Of a DNA stretch of 64,000 nt, positions 63,121 to 64,000 are shown piece after piece. The DNA comes from Lachnospiraceae bacterium. GTDB taxonomy: Bacteria > Bacillota > Clostridia > Lachnospirales > Lachnospiraceae. The translations under genes and the position numbers were made by a program. The number at the start of each line of letters is the position of its first letter. Within the stretch, counting starts at the first letter, position 1. The notes under the pieces are model-generated. The model was not told the DNA's origin. It did no database searches and saw nothing but the letters and a program-made list of their open reading frames with translations. The stretch is from the NCBI GenBank assembly GCA_029219245.1, contig JAQXTA010000050.1, positions 62,001 to 126,000 on the forward strand, in the 5' to 3' direction.

Positions 63121-63477
63121 ATGGATTATGTGAATGCATTCTGGGTGGGAGGACTGATCTGTGCTCTGGCGCAGATTCTCATGGAGAAAACCAAAATGAT
63201 GCCGGGAAGGATTATGGTTCTATTGGTTTGTCTGGGAGCACTGATCAGTGCAGTCGGATGGTATGAGCCGTTTCAGGAATTTGCGGGAGCCGGTGCCGGC
63301 GTGCCGCTTCTTGGCTATGGAAATATTCTGATGAAAGGGGTAAAAGAAGCCGTTGATAAGGACGGTTTTATCGGACTTTTTAAGGGCGGTTTTACAAGTG
63401 GTGCCGTCGGATGTAGCGCGGCACTCATCTTTGGTTATTTGGCAAGCTTTGTTTTTCGCTCAAAGATGAAAAAATAA
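63121..63477 (+). CDS. spoVAE: Stage V sporulation protein AE (SpoVAEb type)
   Basis: A 118-residue, three-helix protein related to SpoVAC (FWVGGLICALAQILMEKTKM, GAGAGVPLLGYGNILMKGVK), a component of the DPA channel. RBS GGAAAGGAGAAGAGG. Preceded by a terminator and a candidate forespore promoter, so probably transcribed alone. A terminator is at 63558. Confidence 0.93.
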   Translation: MDYVNAFWVGGLICALAQILMEKTKMMPGRIMVLLVCLGALISAVGWYEPFQEFAGAGAGVPLLGYGNILMKGVKEAVDKDGFIGLFKGGFTSGAVGCSAALIFGYLASFVFRSKMKK

Positions 63478-63557
63478 TCCTGCAATTCCGGCATACGGAG
63501 ATAATAGAGGTTAAATAGAAAAAAGAGAACAGAGAACAGAATATAAGAGTAGTTACT

Positions 63558-63597
63558 GGAAAGTGTCAAACGAAAAAAGTTGACACTTTCCTTTTTA
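63558..63597 (+). terminator. Rho-independent terminator after spoVAE
   Basis: Twelve perfect pairs GGAAAGTGTCAA/TTGACACTTTCC, 10-base loop, five Ts. Confidence 0.92.
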
Positions 63598-63666
63598 CAT
63601 ATATGCTAAAAATATAGTTTTTATTTGTTTCTTGATTTTTTATTCTTTTTCGAGAAAGTTGAAGAC

Positions 63667-63686
63667 AACGGAAAAATATTTCCGTT
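63667..63686. promoter_or_regulatory. 20-bp palindrome ahead of the ECF sigma gene
   Basis: AACGGAAA-AATA-TTTCCGTT, eight perfect pairs about a 4-base centre, just upstream of the sigma gene. Could be an operator or a small RNA hairpin. Confidence 0.55.
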
Positions 63687-63693
63687 ATATCTT

Positions 63694-64000
63694 ATGAAGA
63701 TGCAAAAGTACAGAGGGGAGGCGGAGCATATTACAAGGGAAGAACAATTGACAGCGCTGATTGATTCTTACCAAAATCTTGTTTTTTCTATTTGTTATAA
63801 GATGACTGCAGACTATTTTGCTGCGGAAGATTTAGCGCAGGATACCTTCCTCTCTGCCTATGAGCACCTGAAAAGCTTTGACGGTCAGCATGAAAAGGCA
63901 TGGATTTGCAGGATAGCTACTAATAAGTGTATTGATTATATGAAAAACTCCGGAAGAAAAAGTATTCCGACAGAAGATGTTTATCTGGAGAAGGATAAGG
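63694..64000 (+). CDS. ECF-type RNA polymerase sigma factor (5' part)
   Basis: The window ends inside this gene. Region 2 of an ECF sigma factor is clear: ALIDSYQNLVFSICYKMTAD, YFAAEDLAQDTFLSAYEHLK, WICRIATNKCIDYMKN. Two starts are possible: ATG 63694, which has no ribosome site, or ATT 63730, which has a perfect GGGGAGG 8 bases upstream and gives the usual N-terminus (TREEQLTALIDS). The feature is given from ATG; the ATT start is likely the real one. Confidence 0.85.
   Translation, partial: MKMQKYRGEAEHITREEQLTALIDSYQNLVFSICYKMTADYFAAEDLAQDTFLSAYEHLKSFDGQHEKAWICRIATNKCIDYMKNSGRKSIPTEDVYLEKDK

Overview
The window looks like a chromosomal segment of a spore-forming Firmicute of class Clostridia, most probably a gut Lachnospiraceae species. 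The reasons are the moderate-to-low GC content, strong AGGAGG-type ribosome binding sites, the sigma-F operon (spoIIAA-spoIIAB-sigF), spoVA genes, a CIRCE/HrcA heat-shock element, a T-box in front of valS, and a mannan-oligosaccharide locus of the kind known from Roseburia and Ruminococcus. Genus and species cannot be fixed from the sequence alone.

Layout. 0-9.3 kb: an AraC regulator faces a beta-mannan oligosaccharide operon (binding lipoprotein, two permeases, cellobiose-type 2-epimerase, two GH130 phosphorylases, CE2-type acetyl esterase), with no transporter ATPase of its own. 9.4-12 kb: an envelope-type operon (PadR, HAAS/DUF1700, DUF4097, PspC). 12-17.6 kb: an ECF-transporter S component, a membrane HD-GYP protein with a degenerate GGDEF, a broken ECF sigma gene and a GH31 glucosidase. 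17.8-25.3 kb: T-box-valS, a FapA-like protein, folC, a small acidic ORF and a zinc-ribbon/TPR membrane protein. 25.4-31.1 kb: the sigma-F operon, an Lsa-like ABC-F ATPase behind a leader with a three-codon uORF, two tiny genes, and spoVAA-AB-AC. 31.1-32.9 kb: gene debris beside tRNA-Gly(CCC). 33-36 kb: a polyferredoxin with a PadR regulator, CIRCE-controlled hsp20, and a YeiH-type membrane protein.

36.4-49.2 kb is a tightly packed stretch: a Tet(M)/EF-G-like GTPase fused to a C-terminal NYN/YacP(Rae1)-type nuclease domain, a small alarmone synthetase, and then a ten-gene Mrp/Mbh-type cation/proton antiporter complex with four large antiporter-like subunits. After it come a GNAT acetyltransferase, a neurotransmitter:sodium symporter family transporter, a SUV3-like helicase and rubrerythrin (49-54 kb). 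On the minus strand lie a polar amino-acid ABC transporter and an SGNH hydrolase (54-57.6 kb). The last part holds an Sfp-type PPTase, spoVAD, a hybrid histidine kinase, a small overlapping ORF, ridA, aroK, spoVAE(b) and the start of an ECF sigma gene that may begin at ATT.

Most interesting points: the spoVA genes are scattered over three loci that share a similar forespore-type promoter motif (GTATA-N14/15-AGA-rich -10), and the spoVAE one overlaps the terminator of the preceding operon; the GTPase-NYN fusion sits in an apparent operon with an alarmone synthetase and the antiporter; the ABC-F leader carries an MRK-stop uORF next to competing helices; and the hsp20 promoter has its -35 box inside CIRCE.
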